Source: Ephydatia muelleri
Lineage: Eukaryota > Porifera > Demospongiae > Spongillida > Spongillidae
Direction of reading: 5' to 3'
Length of the DNA: 64,000 nt
Assembly (NCBI GenBank): GCA_013339895.1
Contig: JABACO010000013.1
Span: forward strand, 6,965,787 to 7,029,786
Shown: one piece after another, positions 33,780 to 45,765 of the stretch
How the letters are laid out: each line of letters begins with the position of its first letter
Position numbering within the stretch: position 1 is the first letter of the stretch
The notes under the pieces: generated by a model
Told to the model about the DNA's origin: nothing
The model's input: only the letters and a program-made list of their open reading frames with translations
The model's database searches: none
Translations under genes and position numbers: made by a program

Positions 33780-34384
33780 GAAGCTTTCAAGCACCTTTCT
33801 CAGCAGAGAAGGCTGTAAGTAAAGGATACAGCATCAACGCCGCTTCCAGAAAAGAAAGCAAATAAGAAAATGATTCAACAACAATTGTGAAGAAATAAGC
33901 AAGATCATATTGCTGAAGGATTTGTCCAACATTATCACAGCTAACAAGAGCGGGAAGTCCTAGAAATGATTTAAACAGTACTGTCACACTATACATATGG
34001 TATGTTTGACGCTTTCATGCCATTATGTTTTGGTTATGTTTTGGTGTACTATTTTTTCAATGCAGGGTGCTAGCGTTGAGGTGCATGTACTCAGACGAGA
34101 AAAACTTTAAAGGGACTCTTTATGGAATGAAGGACGCATTTAAAGCATATCCAGAGCTCGTTTGCTTTGATGCTACTTACAATTTGCTTGAATTGGATTT
34201 TCCAGTATACCTCATGCTGTGTCCGAACAAATACACACACATACACAAGCAAATCATTAATGACAAGGGGTCATATCTAAAGCTGAAGGAATTTATCTGC
34301 TGTATTAATCGTATTTTAATTCAAGTATACTATATACATGAAAATCTAAGCTTACCTTTTAAATTGATTCTGTCAGCTGATTAA
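33780..34384 (+). pseudogene. ZSWIM1/3-like (MULE-related transposase-derived) gene fragment
   Basis: Plus-strand segments ISKIILLKDLSNIITANKSG (about 33892-33955) and KGTLYGMKDAFKAYPELVCF followed by DATYNLLELDFPVYLMLC (about 34110-34225). The spacing and the DATY..L..P.YLML motif match the start of the DDE-like domain in ZSWIM1/ZSWIM3-type proteins, which derive from Mutator-like transposases. After the cysteine the frame becomes unrelated, so only about 100 residues of a 500-700-residue protein remain. Possibly two exons with an intron near 33996-34060. Confidence 0.6.
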
Positions 34385-34933
34385 CCCATATACATGCTGC
34401 TGGTACTGCAGAAAATTGATTTTCAAATACCGGTACCGGTACTATAGCAGAGAAATATTCGGTACCGGTACCCGGTACTCAAGCCACAGCGTTTGTAAGA
34501 ATACTGCTATACTCAAGCTTCGGCGCTTCGCTCATGTGCCCCCTCCCGCCCCCACCCCTATTCGGCATCCTCCACCCCGCTTAAAAAATTTCTGGATTCG
34601 CCCCTAGCGACGGTCTAAATTTCTGTGACGCTCATGACAGTCTCAACGTAAGTACTTCGCTAAATTTCCATGACGTATTTCGCGTGAAATTCCACAACAG
34701 TCACATTTTTCGTGACGCCGTACCTCGCGGAAACTCAAGATGGTCATGTTTATAAACCGCCTCGCGAAAATCATGGGGGTTGTTAGGACACATACGAATT
34801 TTTTTTTTTTCCTTCCCACATGGACAAGTATACGTAAATATTTCATACCTATGTATTTCGAATACTTGCCTATGCGCTTTCGTGATCAGGATTCTCAAAT
34901 ACGCACACAGAACACACACGCGTGTGCGCGCCC

Positions 34934-34976
<43 letters not shown>

Positions 34977-35577
34977 TCTCTCGCACACGCACAGAGTGTA
35001 GCCAGTATAAAAAACAGACACATAGAAGCCAGAGGTTCAGCCCACACCGACCACAATTCAAGTAAGAATCAATATCATTGCAGACAGCATGCTTGGCGCT
35101 TACAGCTGCTTGTATACATACCTGTTTGTTGAAGCTTCTGCCTAGACTGAAGGACACGCTATAAGCACTTTGCTAAGAATGTGAAGTGTGATGAGCTAGG
35201 TAGGGTTTGTTTCCCACAGTAGGGTCAACTAACAATAAGGTTATCTGTAATTTTCAGTAAGTACACACTCTTACTGAAAAAGTAACCTCTGGCTATTGGA
35301 AGTTGGTGTTATATAGGATTTGAAGGCAATAGTGGTGCAAAATGCAAGGATCAGTCTAATAATAATGGAAATGCCATAGTCCTATGTTTAGCCTATGTAG
35401 GATATTATGTTTGTTAGTGTGCTAAATATAGGACTATTATTTATTAGACCAACTAATGTTGTTTCCTTGCATTTGCACCTACATATACCACCAACTTTTT
35501 CATTGTTTAATATAAGGTAAAAATTACCATAAGCTCAAAACCTTATCAATAGTTGACCCTATCCCACACTACCTACA
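34232..35577 (+). repeat. dispersed duplication, copy B (partner 2340-4125)
   Basis: Carries the same ordered landmarks as 2340-4125: ggggtcatatctaaagctga, ACCGGT repeats, TGACGT/CGCGAAA array, (CA)n at about 34936-34990 and the agggtcaactaacaataagg end block. It includes a MITE insertion at 35296-35512 that copy A lacks. Confidence 0.85.
35296..35512. mobile_element. MITE, imperfect palindrome (diverged family member)
   Basis: Left GGAAGTTGGTG..ATATAGGATT and right end ..TATACCACCAACTT form an inverted repeat, with aatataggact inside both halves. Copy A of the surrounding duplication lacks it, proving insertion. It is related to the near-perfect palindrome at 35892-36178. Confidence 0.75.
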
Positions 35578-35891
35578 TGCCCGAAGCACAAGACAGTATA
35601 TCTTTCTCCCAACTGACCTCCTGGCTGGCTGTGAGCTGCTGCAATTCACAATTCGTTTTGCTCCATGAGCTGTATGGTGGACTAAACATATACCTGGTCT
35701 GCTCAGTGGTTTTGGCCACCCTCAGCAGAATACATGTAGAGCGCTGCAAAGTCTTGTTTTATGTCAACTCACTGTGTTGTTTAACTGTGTGGTATGTTTT
35801 TGTTGTTGTATTTTTTACTAATATACCAATATCTTCAAAGATGAACAAAGTTATCGAAAAGTAATACAGAAAGCCCTACTATGTATGTATG

Positions 35892-36178
35892 ACAAGTAAA
35901 TAAAAACCTTCTCTATGAGAATGTTGGTGGGATATAGGATTTGAAGGCAATGGTGGGTGTAAAAAGCAAGGAAACAAGGTTCTGTAACAGTAAGGGAAAA
36001 TGTCATAGTCCTATATTTAGCACACGAACATAGTATATGCTACAAACGGGCTAAATATAGGACTATGACATTTTCCCTTACTATTACAGAACCTTGTTTC
36101 CTTGCTTTTTACACCACCATTGCCTTCAAATCCTATATCCCACCAACATTCTCATAGAGAAGGTTTTTATTTACTTGT
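35892..36178. mobile_element. MITE, near-perfect 287-bp palindrome
   Basis: Arms of about 125-130 bp run from acaagtaaataaaaacctt to its reverse complement, around a ~27-bp loop (about 36027-36053). No coding capacity. The high arm identity suggests recent insertion or hairpin-driven homogenisation. Confidence 0.9.
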
Positions 36179-36289
36179 TTCATTCTTTTTTTTTTTCATG
36201 CACATTATTCCGATGCATGATGCGTAATTGATCGCAAGTGATCCGTATTGATTCGTAATGTTCAGCCACCAATGTCATACACACATAAC

Positions 36290-36712
36290 AACACACTAAT
36301 AGTTTGGATAATAATTGTCTCTGACGTTTTTTGCCAGCAACACCTTGCAGTACGGAAGTGGGAATATCCCATAAAAGAGCGAATAGTCACACCCTAACAG
36401 ATTACCCCTTGTACGCCAGAGTAGTCCTTGTATACAACAACATCCTTGTACAGAGCGGTGCAGGTGAGTGTCCAGAAGCAAATGGCAACCAATAGCATCC
36501 TTGACAACCTTTTTTGGCCAAATTGTGTGAGATAATGGGGAACGTTAGTAGACAAATCAACAACATACATGTGGCCACCAGTAGCTGGTAAAATCTATTG
36601 AGAGTAAACAGAAGCCATATCCAGGAGAACTGGAAGGGATATGGGCATTGCTAAAGATCAAAGAAAGATCACACACACATGCACACACACACACACACAC
36701 ACCACACACACA

Positions 36713-36743
<31 letters not shown>

Positions 36744-36939
36744 CACACCACAATATTCTTACAATGCACCAGAAGCACTTGGTAGAATCTGGGAGTTCAC
36801 AGAAGCCATATGTACACCTTCTTTGCACCACAAATGATGATGAGATAGCAGTTGTTAATCTAATCATCACAGATCAGCAGAACAGCACAGAGCAGCGCTT
36901 GTATGAACACGAACACAAACACAAACACAAACACAAACA

Positions 36940-36981
<42 letters not shown>

Positions 36982-37425
36982 CACAATACTTACAATGAAT
37001 GAAGTATTTTCTTTCTCTGGAGATGCATAAAGCTTCTTTGGGATGTAGTTTACAGATCCTTCCTGATGTAGTTAGAGACTCATCTGAAACAATTGTTAGA
37101 AATGATGCCAATTACATTGCACAACCAGAATGCTTGTTTGTGAGCCATTCCAATCACTGGTGTATACACATGCATAATAATATGCTCTTTCTTGCATGTG
37201 CAATAACACAAATAGAATGTTATCAAAGCTTCAGCAGTTGTTATTAGAACTGCTATTCTCATAGGCCAAATTGTACTGGGCCATATATCCAACAGAAATT
37301 CCTAGGTAGCATTGCATGTGTATACCCACCACAACCCTTTGCCCCCATCAGTTGGTATGTGCTCACATACATTGGTTTACCAGGGACACAGTGCTTTGAG
37401 TTATCACCATTGGTCCAGGGACATT
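36290..37425. other. unrecognised region with CA microsatellites
   Basis: Contains (CA)n runs at about 36669-36748 and 36905-36985, the second preceded by an (ACAAAC)n run. Short minus-strand frames at 36296-36481 and 37080-37292 have mixed composition but no family I recognise. Confidence 0.5.
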
Positions 37426-37429
37426 CATC

Positions 37430-38914
37430 TTATAGCTGTTGAATAACAGCTTTGCCAGCAGTAGCCAGCTTATTGCCCTGTTGAATGAACCAGTGTATGT
37501 GGTTTTCTAGGGACCTCTGATTAGCTGTCGAATAACAGGTTGTCAAGGCCAGCTCTGAGATCCATCCATGTTTTTTTGAAATAGCAAACTTTTGTCCCAA
37601 AACTGCTTCCATTTTACCACTAGTAAGCAGCCGACACTCATTAGTGCACTTCCATTTAATGGACGCATGCGAATAAGATGTCGGTCCGCCTATCTCCTCA
37701 GCCACTACACACCTACCATTGAGGTCTACAGGTATGGCCCCCAAGCTGCCTTGTGTGGTTGTAAGAGGCATCATAGAAGAAAGGCTCTGAACCAGCAGTA
37801 TGGTACCTTACCCCTTCTAGGAGGTGACTATCTTCCTATTTAATTGCATTAATGGCACGAACATCCTTTCGAAATTCCCCTGCCTTTTTCCTACGCACAT
37901 TCAGTACCTTTTTAAGCACTGCATCTGCACAAACTTTACTGACAGCAGCATGTGCAGATCTGGTACACACCTTTTGTGCTAACCATGGGTGCGTCTTGCA
38001 AAAGGCATCATTTAACTGAACTAAAGTGCTATTCTTAAGAATAGCCTTTTCAAGGCCACTCTTATACTCGCTAAGTACGATATCCTTTGGTTCGTACAGA
38101 GAGTAGCTACAGTGAAAAAAGGAAGTGCGTACATGTACATGCAATATTACGTATGTGCTAAACTATACACAGTACACCAAGGCTTGAAAATTATACTCTT
38201 ACATCCCACTAAAATATTTTTATGGCCATGAAATCCAATGTAAACTGAAGCCATTCGGATTCAATGCACAGATGATATCAAAAATCACATGCCCTGAGCG
38301 ATGATTATCACCAACCACGTGGCACAACAAGACAGCATTTCCTTTTATACCCCACCCCAAACTCTAACCCCTCTGCTCTATAGTTACGCATGCAATTGCA
38401 TATGACATTTGCTACGTCGTTGTACTAGAATTTTCAAACCATGCATCTGACACAAGGCAACGCTGACGCAACGTTTCAGCTAATGTCATATGCAAACCCT
38501 GCTTAATTTCTGAGATACTGTGCAGGTTACTACATCTACATTTACATACCTTTGAATAACTTTGTCGGTAGTTCTTTTTCGATGGCCTCTTTGGTTTTGC
38601 AGGGTACGCTTAGCCGTCCCGTACCGCACTCTCTTCGCCAAGCGAGCACATTCAGGACCCTCCCAATAACGTTTCCTTTCAGCTGACCGTTTCTTTTCTG
38701 GGAGCTGACCGTTTTTTTCTGGGTCTGCATGATATCCCTCGCGTTCAGCTGACTGTTTCTTTTCTGGGTCTGCATGATATCCCTCGCGTTCAGCTGTCTG
38801 TTTCTTTTCAGGGTCTGCCTTGTAGGATGCCCGTGCCGATTCTAAAACATCGTCTCGAACTTGAAGGTATTTCGCACGTCGTTTCGCTCGTTTCTTTTCT
38901 TGACGTGAAGGCAT
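37430..38914 (-). CDS. gene fragment of a lysine-rich repeat family, function unknown
   Basis: Three minus-strand blocks. Block 1 (38914-38550) starts MPSRQEKKRAKRRAKY and contains a 15-residue repeat of the form YHADPEKKQSAEREG, at least three copies with the last decayed, ending at a CAAAG|GTATGT donor. Block 2 starts after a TGTAG acceptor at 38106, reads YEPKDIVLSEYKSGLEKAIL and CTRSAHAAVSKVCADAVLKK, and meets a stop near 37836. Block 3 (37774-37430) contains LNGRCVVAEEIGGPTSYSHA. I associate this block order with an expanded invertebrate family often found in repeats; no enzymatic motif is evident. The highly basic N-terminus suggests nucleic-acid binding, which is inference. Completeness is doubtful. 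Confidence 0.5.
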
Positions 38915-38959
38915 TTTGATAAAAACAACTTCACTAACAAAATAGTAGCACACCAAACG

Positions 38960-39635
38960 ACAATTGAATCACCAAAGAATTCTTCTCTAGTTATTTTGCT
39001 ATTTATACACACTTTAGATACCGTAATTATGAAGTAATCTAATTATACAAGACATAGGCTGATAGTCGATTGTGTATCAGAGTATAACTTATATAAAAGC
39101 GAGTCCTCCATCCGATTCCGAAGCTAGTGGTGAAATTTTGATCGCTTAAAAGTGTTCCTGTCCCGAGTTATGCGTTGCCAAGAAGGAGGAGGAGAAGAAG
39201 ACGACCCGCCCCTTGTTCCGAGACTGGGTACGAGAACGGGCGGTACACTCTTGTTCTCTACAACCACGCGACATGAAACAAAAACGAAACTACTCATTTT
39301 TGACTTCTAGATCGATTGCTAAAACAAGCTACACGATCCGATCGTCGAGAGTGTTGTTACAGACGGGTCGCGTTTTTTAATGACTTCATAGTCGGGGTCA
39401 AATCCTATAAGGAAGTTTCTAACGAAACTTCCGATTTCATTGATTAATTTTGTATAACCATTTCTTGCATGCTCCTATCAGACTCTGTATTGCAGACAAT
39501 ACGTACAGGTGAATCCAACATTGAGAAAGATGAGTAATGGCTATGGAGGACTTATGTATTGCCTATTTAAATGGGTAAAGTTTATGATGTAAGGTAAGGT
39601 CAACTGAACAAAGACGTGCCTTAAATACACATACA
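38960..39635. other. no recognised feature
   Basis: Sequence upstream of the lysine-rich gene. No coding or repeat structure recognised. Confidence 0.4.
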
Positions 39636-39639
39636 TTTA

Positions 39640-39960
39640 CTACAGTGTCTGGAAGTGAGTTCCAAATATGAATAACCCTGTGGGTGAAAAAATGAGATCT
39701 GCAGGTACAATGAGGTAGATCATGTGCTTGAGTTCACGTGAGTGTCCTCATGTTAGAGCTCGAAGGAAATGAATTTGTCAAAGAGTAGTTAAAATCTTAA
39801 TACACACTACCATATCAAAATAGATCCTGCTGTATTCAGAGGATGAAGATGAAGGTTTAGTAGGCAGCTTGCATAATCTGCAAAAGGAATGTCGGCTCTC
39901 TTATAAATGCAACGAGTAAAAAAATCATTGAACATGTCTATTAAAATCCATGGAGTCTGT
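39640..39960 (-). pseudogene. LINE 3'-end remnant
   Basis: The minus strand reads FNDFFTRCIYKRADIPFADY followed by ASCLLNLHLHPLN. This is the same C-terminal segment as the LINE at 21.9-23.5 kb ([26 protein letters not shown]). Only about 80 codons remain. It directly abuts copy B of the 2.7-kb duplication. Confidence 0.65.
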
Positions 39961-39963
39961 GGT

Positions 39964-42596
39964 ACAAGACTCAAGAATTGAACAAATAAAAACTTTACAA
40001 GCCAGAACCAAGGTATAGAAATATCTGTTGTGTAAAAAAAAATTACATACATTTTAGCTGCTATATAGGAGGAATGTATGTGTTTTCACTTGCGTTTGTT
40101 GACAGGTATACATGGATTTAATCTAGATGTGAATTTTTATTTTTGGTACATATTGCATCAGGTTGTACATGAAATTGTCCATCTAGGCTGCAATTTAACC
40201 CCCTGCTAACCAGTGGCCTCACTAATTTTGGAATAGTGGTACAATACTTATTTTGGAATGATAGTGGGCTCAACTCAATCATTAGAAAGTTGCAGCAGGC
40301 AAGGTAAGTTTCTATGAACATATAGTATTTAGTTCATGTGAAATTTGAGATCGTTTTTGTGCTACACAACTAGAAAAATAAAGTTGGGACACTGAGTTGT
40401 GGACTACTGTAAAATTGAGGCACAGACACATCTTTGAGAGTTTAGTACATTTGCCTTTGTGGTTCTGATACTGGAAATTTGGTCTGCCATAATTTTGGTA
40501 CCTGACCAAAATATCGCTGAATGATTTGGTCCGGGCAGACCATTATTATTTTTCCAATAATTTGCTCTGGTTTGAAAAAAATGGTCCGGGTCTTATTTTT
40601 ATTAATTTTCGATATGTGAACAACAGTCATTGTATGTTATGATTATAACTAGTACTTGCATGATATAAGATACATTAACTCTTTCATGAGCAACATAGCC
40701 ATATTGCGCCGCAGGTACTATACTAATGCCACTTTGTTTACCTAAACCATTAAGATATTTGTAGTCAATCACATTGATCAGAGGAAACGTTGGTCATATT
40801 AGCATAAGTTGCTTACAAACTACGTTTTTCTGCAACGTGCAAAATAGTATGCACTACATGGTGCCACAGTAATTGGCTTTGCCCCTGCAATAGAGTTAAA
40901 TGAACTATTCACAACCACAACACCAATTATACACTCTGTTCAATACCTTTTTTGGTGGTCCTGCGCATCTGCATGGTACCATTCTTTGCATGCTGCACAT
41001 TGTATCATTTGGCGACCATTCTTTGGCATTTGTATGTGCAATATATTCCCTACGTGACACTCTGCGCATCTTGAAGGAACCTGCATCAGTTTTAACATTT
41101 CAAATGCTTTCAATGCTTCCTCACTGATACTTTTTGGATGTACTTCACAAATGATGGGTCTCTACCAAAGCAAAGTTCACACCCATAGGCAATAGCCAGT
41201 CATCTGAACCCAGCTGATACTGAACGTTTATACATTTTGGACTTCGATTTGCTGGAGTGCTAAAGATCTAAAGACCATATTCTTTGCAAAGACTTGGCCA
41301 CCTTCTTATTCAAGCTGTTGTAAGCCCTGAGGGTTCCATGAGTGCAGCCTACCATTGCTATGGTGATCCAATACATCCCAGCAATATCTGGACATTGAAT
41401 AAATTCAGTTCTTCTCAGATATCAAAGCAGTTAATAAGCTGCAAGATTGGGTTTTGAAATCCTAATAAACGTGGAAAAGCACCTTTCAAAAGTTGCATCC
41501 CATGGCCAGTGTAAATGACTTTGTCATTCAGCCATCCACCATTCATCAAACCATTCTTATCTTCCTTCAACAATGCTGTCTCTGTGGACCAATGAAATCA
41601 ATACCAACCACTATACCAAGGAGCTTTAACATTGATTGGGCGCATCTCGGGTAACCCCTGGTTAACTTCCAGTTCATCCACTGGCATGCATCACAAGTTG
41701 TTAGTAAGCAGAAACTGCCGCCTGATGTTACTCAGTTTACGTACATTTACCATTTACATGCCCATGAACTGCTAACACTCACTATTCTTCATCATTCCGT
41801 GCCACATAAAGTATTCATTTATCCTGCTTGCACAAATTCCTCGTTTGCCCATATGATACTTTCCATATCCATAAATCCATACATGCAGCCATCCAATAAC
41901 TAGAGATCCAGCGAATGTTTTACACAATCTGAATAGCATCAGAATGACAGAAAAGATCAGCTAAAACATACTCTAAATAGCAACCAAATGTACCCTACGT
42001 TATGAAACCAGCTGAATTAGCAAATATCGATCCCTCGTGAAATATGAAATAGCTCATTCCACTCCATTTAATTCAACATTTGTCAATTTAATTGGAGCAG
42101 CAGTATGGTTTAGAACTGTGCACTTGATATTCTCAATGAGTCAACGAGTACATATTTCTGACTTTAGGTGTTTGATTGCTGCTGGTACACTTGCATGCAA
42201 TTGCAGATTTAGTTGCAGGTATGTTGCTGAGAACAATTTTGAAAGTGGTGCAGTCCAAGTTGCTATGATGAGTACTGGTGATAGAGGGAGACCAAATTTT
42301 TTTTCAGCTTGCAAATATGTTGCAGCTGCATTTTAAAGTTCCTCATATTGCATGACTGTTTAGCATCGGACAATCAAATGTGGAATACATGATGCTGGAT
42401 TGTACTTTTATTCAGTTGTATCGGATGAAATTGTAAGGAATGTATTTCAACAATTTCCAAACTCTGGATATCGAATGATGGTGGGCCACTTTCGGCATCT
42501 GAACATTCATGTGCAGCAGCAGGGAATCAGGGATAGACTTCACACAATTTCTCCAGTCAGCCTTGCTGTTAGGTGGAATGAAACAATCGTAAGATG
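39964..42596 (+). repeat. 2.7-kb dispersed duplication, copy B (partner 5095-7857)
   Basis: Colinear with 5095-7857, with many small indels and a few tens-of-bases differences. Unlike copy A, its 3' side continues into the catalytic part of the integrase-core remnant. Confidence 0.9.
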
Positions 42597-43445
42597 TGTA
42601 TTATGATGGTAACCATAAACTGACAAGGCATTAATTGCAACTATGTTTATTAAGTATTGGACCCTGTGATTATATGCGTTGTTTTGTAACAAATGTATAG
42701 AAGCATTATTCTGTAAGCAATCGAGTGATATCATTTTCTGTTGTTAGGTGACCATGTACAGGTATAGATGGCATAGTGATGTATATAAATGTAATTTATG
42801 CTTCTACAATACACAGGTGGCGAATGCCATTCATGGTGGCAGTGATGGATACAGCCAGATACCTATATACCATAGCTGCAGTTCCAACAATACGTCACGG
42901 ACAGTACTGAATCTACGAGTGCTGTGGAACGTTATGGGTTAACACAATGTGTTCGATCAGATCAGGGTAGAGAGAACACTGCTGTTGCATAGTTTATATT
43001 GACCCATCCTCAGCGATGTTCAAATAGGGGATCCATGTTTGTTTCCTTTTTCTTTTTTTATGGCAAAAGTGTTCACAAGCAACGTATATAAACGTTCATG
43101 GGTGTAATCAAATTCTAGCAGGACCTTTTCTGTACATGGAGGCAATTAATGTGTTAGATCCAGATAATGAGATGCACCTATTCAGCCTTTACATTCCATG
43201 CATCAATAAGCACCTAGAAAAGTGGAAGGAGCATGGATCAACCACTCAATCGTACAGCAGATTATTTAAATCCTCTGCAGCTGTGGATGGAAGGGATGTT
43301 CCAGGGTGGATGGAAGGGATGTTCCAGGGTGGATGGAAGGGATGTTCCAGGGTGGATGGAAGGGATGTTCCAGGGTGGATGGAAGGGATGTTCCAGGTGG
43401 ATGGAAGGGATGTTCCAGGGTGGATGGAAGGGATGTTGACAATGA
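42100..43445 (+). pseudogene. integrase-core (DDE/rve-type) protein remnant, copy B
   Basis: Plus-strand segments in family order: MMSTGDRGRPNFF, VSDEIVRNVFQQFPNSGYRM, a DGNHKLTRH box (first catalytic Asp, about 42605), AIHGGSDGYSQIPIYHSCSS (42828-42890), VRSDQGREN (second Asp, about 42953) and VLDPDNEMHLFSLYI, then PLNRTADYLNPLQLWMEGM (43150-43310). The run between 42630 and 42820 behaves like an intron with an ACACAG acceptor. The family is widespread in cnidarians, sponges and fish, and its host-versus-transposon status is unclear. Multiple frame breaks and a minisatellite at the C-terminal codons make it non-functional. Confidence 0.75.
43284..43436. repeat. 23-bp minisatellite inside integrase-core coding end
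   Basis: About seven copies of ggatggaagggatgttccagggt, one copy short by two bases. The first unit coincides with the coding sequence for WMEGM of the integrase-core protein. Confidence 0.95.
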
Positions 43446-43529
43446 TAATGAGGTAATTATGTCCATGTGTTTTTTTAATGTTAAAAATACATCAGTGAGA
43501 AGGTAGAATACTCATAGAACACGTAAGTT

Positions 43530-43700
43530 TAGACCATTATGAGTTACGTCATGAGTCTCGCGAAGCCGGTACGTCACGAAAATATTGACCATCGGGGTAC
43601 GTCACGGAATTTTAGACCGTCATGATATGAGTTTCACGAGGTATACGTCAGGAGTTTAGTGAGGCACGTTATGGCTGGAAACTCGGTTTGTAACGTATCT
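43530..43700. repeat. degenerate TGACGT / CGCGAA array (opposite orientation to 2.6 and 34.6 kb arrays)
   Basis: Repeated gtacgtcacgaa/gagttacgtcatgag/tctcgcgaag words with irregular spacing of about 35-40 bp. Confidence 0.55.
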
Positions 43701-43729
43701 AAATAATTGTGAATAAATACCTCATTACA

Positions 43730-44458
43730 GACACCCTATGTTTCAAAGCTCACAACATGTCAGAACTGCAGTAAAAATATACACCAAAGTATAATAAAAC
43801 ACTCCCTTTGATTTATCACGAACACTCTTCAAATTGCATAACAACTATATGCGCAAAGCCGTATTTAAGGTCACGCTGCACTATTTTCGGAAGGGCGGGT
43901 ACAAGTTGCGGCCTCCCTGCACAAAATTAGGCAGTAAGACTAGTGTTTTGCATCAGCTAACTTGTGCCAGAAAAAGATTTGACAGGCCACATCTGGCGCC
44001 GAATTTTCTGTCTACAGGAAAAACACATGCAAGTGTATCTTATGGATAATCGAGGCATGCACATTGTGGTCATATGGATGAACATAAGATGCAGGCATTG
44101 ATTACTACACGAAGCAACACCGCTGTACTGCAGAGTGTGTGGACAAAGGCTGATGGAAGAGGGAACACATTAAGGAGTGCTATACATGACATCTGCAGCT
44201 GATCTGCATATTGCCTTTAATATCAACATCCATCGTTACTCATAACGCTCAAGTTCACTTGAACGTTTTGCCATGCACTGCTGTCATCATTCAATGCAGA
44301 GAGTTATCAGTGCCAGGGCAGAAGGTGGCACCGTTTGTCTGAGAAGTACATATAGATGAATGGTGTAAGATGCGTACTATTTGTCAGCAATATCATGTAC
44401 CAATTTCACAGTTGGTGAGGTCATCAACCAGGCCTCACACCTCATATGAAGGTCGGAG
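43730..44458. other. no recognised feature; approaches the inverted-repeat boundary
   Basis: No gene or repeat recognised. The outer boundary of the palindrome is not visible because its mirror image would lie beyond the window. Confidence 0.4.
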
Positions 44459-45161
44459 GTTTTTAATCAACATATAGTATCATTGTGTATAGCGCGGTTC
44501 GTTGCACGTTGCTACCGGGGACAGCAAACCAATTTCAGGGCTGGGGCCACGCGTTCAATGACACCATGCGTCACGTCACAATAAAATAAAATAACAAATA
44601 TTAAAAAAACGTGCACGATATAATGAGAACGAATTTACACGTCATGAGCTACGCAAATATCGGGAAAATTTGGCACGGGATCATACCCATCACAACACCT
44701 TTTGCACCCTGGGGGCAAAGCCCAGAACCGGAACCGTCATAAATGGGTACGACTGGGTCCTGCCTATTTGAAATAATATTTAACTTCATATAAAAATGGG
44801 GCCTGGGACGAGGCTAGGTAGAGTTAAGAAAACAAACCAGTCTACATGCAATTGAATTTTTTTTCCCAATTAAATCTCTGCATGCCCCACAAGCAAGTGA
44901 CATTGAACAAAAACATTCTCTTCAGAGTCGAAAACAGACCTACATGCATGTATACCTTCAGACACGTGTCATCAATCTTTTTGCCATAGTGTGAGAGACC
45001 AGAGGTCTCTCTGATGTCGTAAGTTCGCACGGGGTCATAACGTGTCGCGAACTCTTGAATGGAACATTCAGTAGGCTTGTCTGTAATGGTGTGAACTGGG
45101 TATATTCGGGGGTCTGATGACGGGATTAAGTGGCTAGCAGGTGGAACAACGTGAGCAGAGC

Positions 45162-45342
45162 CACAGGGGAAAAAAAGCGTCGAATCTCTTCTTGATTGTC
45201 AAATGATTTGTCGCTTACATTTTGTTGCAGAATGTTTACATTCAGGTCAGTACAGGAATGTAAGAATTCTGTAACAGAATGTAAGTGACAAATTAAATCA
45301 TTTGAAAATCAAGAAGTGATTCGACGCGTTTTTTTCCCTGTG
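45162..45342. mobile_element. hAT-like MITE with near-perfect 8-bp target duplication
   Basis: The ends CACAGGGGAAAAAAAGCGTC and the reverse complement GACGCGTTTTTTTCCCTGTG flank long inverted arms. Flanks are agcagagc and agcagcgc (7 of 8 identical), as expected for hAT. A relative with the same ends lies at 52374-52525. Confidence 0.8.
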
Positions 45343-45765
45343 AGCAGCGCTAGCGGCGGCGCGCAAGCTGTAGCTAGTTTGGTCCGTTACACATACTAGG
45401 CATGTGAAAATTGAGATAAACTAAATGAACCCAATCTAGGATACATGTCCATTTCAATTTATACGTAATTCAACTTTCCCATACATGCAATGCATGTAAC
45501 CTGTCTTTTAGTCACGTCACCAAACCTACATGACATAATGATTGTGGCTGCAAACAGCTAATCGTACCATCTACACACGCGAACGATTACAGCAATAATC
45601 GTAGTGTCATGTAGGTACCTTTATTTAGCAACATTTAATGATTGAAGATTGGCTCTTGTGTGCATGTTGTTTAAAAAGGTACCACTCATGAAAGAAATAG
45701 CAGAAATGTTACACACTTGTGAAAATATATGTATTGTATATAAACAAATAAATTGTGATTCTGAG

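Noticed and set aside
34701-35157. Cys/Val-rich or Thr/His-rich small proteins over CA repeats (also 2768-3151, 30253-30499, 31884-32249, 36557-37111)
   Set aside because: These are dinucleotide-repeat translations with no conserved family.
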